DNA of 64,000 nt. It comes from an uncultured Pelagibacteraceae bacterium. Its GTDB lineage: Bacteria > Pseudomonadota > Alphaproteobacteria > Pelagibacterales > Pelagibacteraceae. The stretch is from NCBI GenBank assembly GCA_902593285.1, contig CACJHW010000001.1:80001-144000 (forward strand), written 5' to 3'. Position numbers and translations under genes: made by a program. The notes beneath the pieces were generated by a model. That model saw nothing but the letters and a program-made list of their open reading frames with translations, did no database searches and was not told where the DNA came from. Of the stretch, positions 62,275-64,000 are shown piece by piece; position 1 is the first letter of the stretch, and each line of letters begins with the position of its first letter.

Positions 62275-64000
62275 TTATTTATTTAATAATTTTTTTGTGA
62301 TATTTTTAATGTTTGTACTCTCAAGTCCAAAATATTTATAAATATCTTTATAGGGTGCACTTTTTCCGAATTCATCAATTCCAAAAGCAATACCGTTATC
62401 CCCTAAATATTTTTTCCAACAATCGCTTGATCCAGCTTCGATGGATATTTTAAATTTTGTTTCTTCTAAAATTTTATTTTTATAAGATTTTGATTGTAAT
62501 TCAAAAAGTTCCATACAAGGCATTGATATCACTTTGGAGTATATTTTATCTTTGGCTAATTTATGGCTAACCTCTGAAGCTAGATTAACTTCAGATCCAC
62601 TCGCTAATATTGTTAGATTAATTTTTTTATTTGTTCTTAAAACCTCATAAGCACCTAATGAGCATAAGTTTTTATTTGGATATGTTTTTCTTACTGGATT
62701 TAAATTTTGTCTTGTTAAAGACAGAACGCTGGGTGTTTTTGAGCTTTTTAATGCATGTTCCCAACACTCGATAGTTTCAATTCTGTCTGCAGGTCTGAAT
62801 ACATTTAGGTTAGGTATAGCACGTAAGCCCGAAAGCTGTTCTATAGGTTGATGGGTAGGGCCATCTTCTCCTAGCCCGATAGAGTCATGAGTCATTACAT
62901 AAATGACTCTTTTTTTCATTAAGGCAGACAATCTGATCGAAGGTTTGCAATAATCAGAAAATATTAAAAAAGTACCTCCATAAGGAATTAGGTTACTGTG
63001 AAGTGCGATACCATTCATGACCCCACTCATTGCGTGTTCTCTCACTCCGTAGTGAATGTAGTCACCAGTAAAATCTCCAGGTTTAATTATTTTATGGTTT
63101 TTAGTTTTTGTATTATTCGATCCCGCTAAATCAGCAGAACCACCAATTAAATTATTTTTTTGTTTTGTTAACGCATTCAATGTCATTTCTGAACATTTTC
63201 TAGTAGCTAAACTTTTTGGGTCCTTTATTGCATTCTCTTTTTCTTTCTTTAGCGCCGTAGTAAAGTTATTTTTTAAAGTTTGATTAAATTTTATTTTTTT
63301 TCTTTTTAATGCTTTGTTCCATTTTTTTTCTAAAATTTCACCTCTTTGGCCAATTTTTCTCCATTCTTTTAAAATTTTATTTGGGATATCAAAAGGTTTG
63401 GTTTTCCAATTTAAGGCTTTTCTTACAAGCTTGATTTCTTCTATTCCCAACGGACTTCCATGGGACGATGCTTTTCCTGATTTATTCGGTGAACCATATC
63501 CAATCTTTGTTTTACAAGAAATCACAGTAGGTTTTTTAGCTTTTTGAACTTTTTTTAGTGCTTTAAAAATTTCTTTTTCATTATGACCGTTGATAGAAAT
63601 ATAATCCCAACCATATCCTTCAAATCTTTTTTTAAAATTATCTGAAACCGCGAGATTTGTTGGACCATCAATTGAAATTGAATTGTTATCAAATAGCATA
63701 ACTAAATTTTTAAGTTTTAAATGTCCCGCTAAACTCATCGCTTCATGACTTATTCCTTCCATTAAGCACCCATCTCCAGCTAAAACATAAGTTTTGTGAT
63801 TAATTAAATCTTTACCTAATTTATTTTTTAAAATTTCTTCAGCTATTGCAAAACCAACTGCATTAGATATACCCTGTCCTAGAGGACCTGTTGTAGTTTC
63901 AATACCTGTTTTCGGATGATATTCAGGATGTCCAGCGCAAATAGAATTAAGCTGCCTAAATTTTTTAATATTATTAATTGATATACTTTTATATCCAGTT
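62275..64000 (-). CDS. tkt: Transketolase, N-terminus cut by window edge
   Basis: The frame stays open to the right edge, so the start lies outside the window. An internal Met at 63762 is not the start, because AGDGC and the ThDP Gly-Asp-Gly segment come before it. Also seen are [38 protein letters not shown] with the catalytic Glu, [18 protein letters not shown] and, at the C-terminus, [13 protein letters not shown]. It is the housekeeping full-length enzyme, distinct from the split pair at 12044-13810. Confidence 0.94.
   Translation of the reverse strand, partial: TGYKSISINNIKKFRQLNSICAGHPEYHPKTGIETTTGPLGQGISNAVGFAIAEEILKNKLGKDLINHKTYVLAGDGCLMEGISHEAMSLAGHLKLKNLVMLFDNNSISIDGPTNLAVSDNFKKRFEGYGWDYISINGHNEKEIFKALKKVQKAKKPTVISCKTKIGYGSPNKSGKASSHGSPLGIEEIKLVRKALNWKTKPFDIPNKILKEWRKIGQRGEILEKKWNKALKRKKIKFNQTLKNNFTTALKKEKENAIKDPKSLATRKCSEMTLNALTKQKNNLIGGSADLAGSNNTKTKNHKIIKPGDFTGDYIHYGVREHAMSGVMNGIALHSNLIPYGGTFLIFSDYCKPSIRLSALMKKRVIYVMTHDSIGLGEDGPTHQPIEQLSGLRAIPNLNVFRPADRIETIECWEHALKSSKTPSVLSLTRQNLNPVRKTYPNKNLCSLGAYEVLRTNKKINLTILASGSEVNLASEVSHKLAKDKIYSKVISMPCMELFELQSKSYKNKILEETKFKISIEAGSSDCWKKYLGDNGIAFGIDEFGKSAPYKDIYKYFGLESTNIKNITKKLLNK

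Noticed and set aside
62275..63762. Transketolase starting at the Met at 63762
   Set aside because: Conserved N-terminal transketolase sequence continues in frame to the right window edge.

Overview
This window is very AT-rich, gene-dense and has very short intergenic gaps. Its conserved right end (tkt-gap-pgk-fbaB-thiE-efp-suhB-rpmE-trcR-rpsU-tRNA-fMet, and 5S-epimerase-rpmJ-COX IV-pntAA/AB/B) is alphaproteobacterial. Together these point to SAR11 (Pelagibacterales, Candidatus Pelagibacter-like). From established knowledge, SAR11 genomes carry a hypervariable region (HVR2) of surface-polysaccharide genes between the 16S-23S genes and a detached 5S rRNA gene. I read positions 1 to about 50,500 as the 5S-proximal part of such an island. 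The 16S and 23S genes are not in the window, so this is inference.

Layout of the island. (a) 1-2052: a nonulosonic-acid pair (NeuA fragment, short NeuB) divergent from a possible GT42/DUF115-like transferase. (b) 2129-6745: two sugar epimerases, a cytidylyltransferase-PfkB fusion with domains in the reverse order to HldE, and a DegT aminotransferase. (c) 6735-10853, minus strand: a VTC-domain protein, a CotH kinase fused to a beta-helix, and a DUF4956 membrane protein, flanked by two paralogous DegT genes. (d) 10931-15981: DegT, a split transketolase, two 'sporadic carbohydrate cluster' proteins and a radical SAM/SPASM protein. (e) 16004-26378: PhyH dioxygenase plus a 36-residue remnant of a second copy, methyltransferases, RmlD-like reductase, WbuC cupin, another DegT, two TIGR04372-type glycosyltransferases (one frameshifted) and an ABC exporter. 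(f) 26385-33916: NeuB, NeuC, CBS protein, PhyH, DegT, NeuA, a putative GT-B protein, KdsB and a HAD phosphatase. (g) 33903-43538: putative transferases, a Wzy-like polymerase, the CapE/CapF/CapG UDP-L-FucNAc route with its likely WbuB-type transferase, and an O-antigen ligase. (h) 43547-48464, minus strand: two methyltransferases and four unrecognised genes. (i) 48547-50468: a GT2 glycosyltransferase and a WecA/MraY-family initiating transferase.

These genes make a coherent programme: sugar-nucleotide synthesis (epimerases, aminotransferases, CMP-acid synthetases), tailoring (2OG/PhyH oxygenases, methyltransferases, radical SAM), assembly (glycosyltransferases, WecA-like initiation), export (ABC protein), polymerisation and ligation.

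After 50,570 the window is core genome. A lone 5S rRNA has its own promoter-like sequence and is followed 12 bp later by an epimerase, rpmJ, a 36-residue COX IV peptide, the three-gene proton-translocating transhydrogenase, transaldolase and a SIS isomerase. On the opposite strand lie tRNA-fMet, rpsU, trcR, rpmE, suhB, efp, thiE and the lower-glycolysis/transketolase run, cut by the right window edge. No intergenic stretch exceeds 300 bp. No insertion sequence, integrase, CRISPR array or recognised riboswitch was seen.
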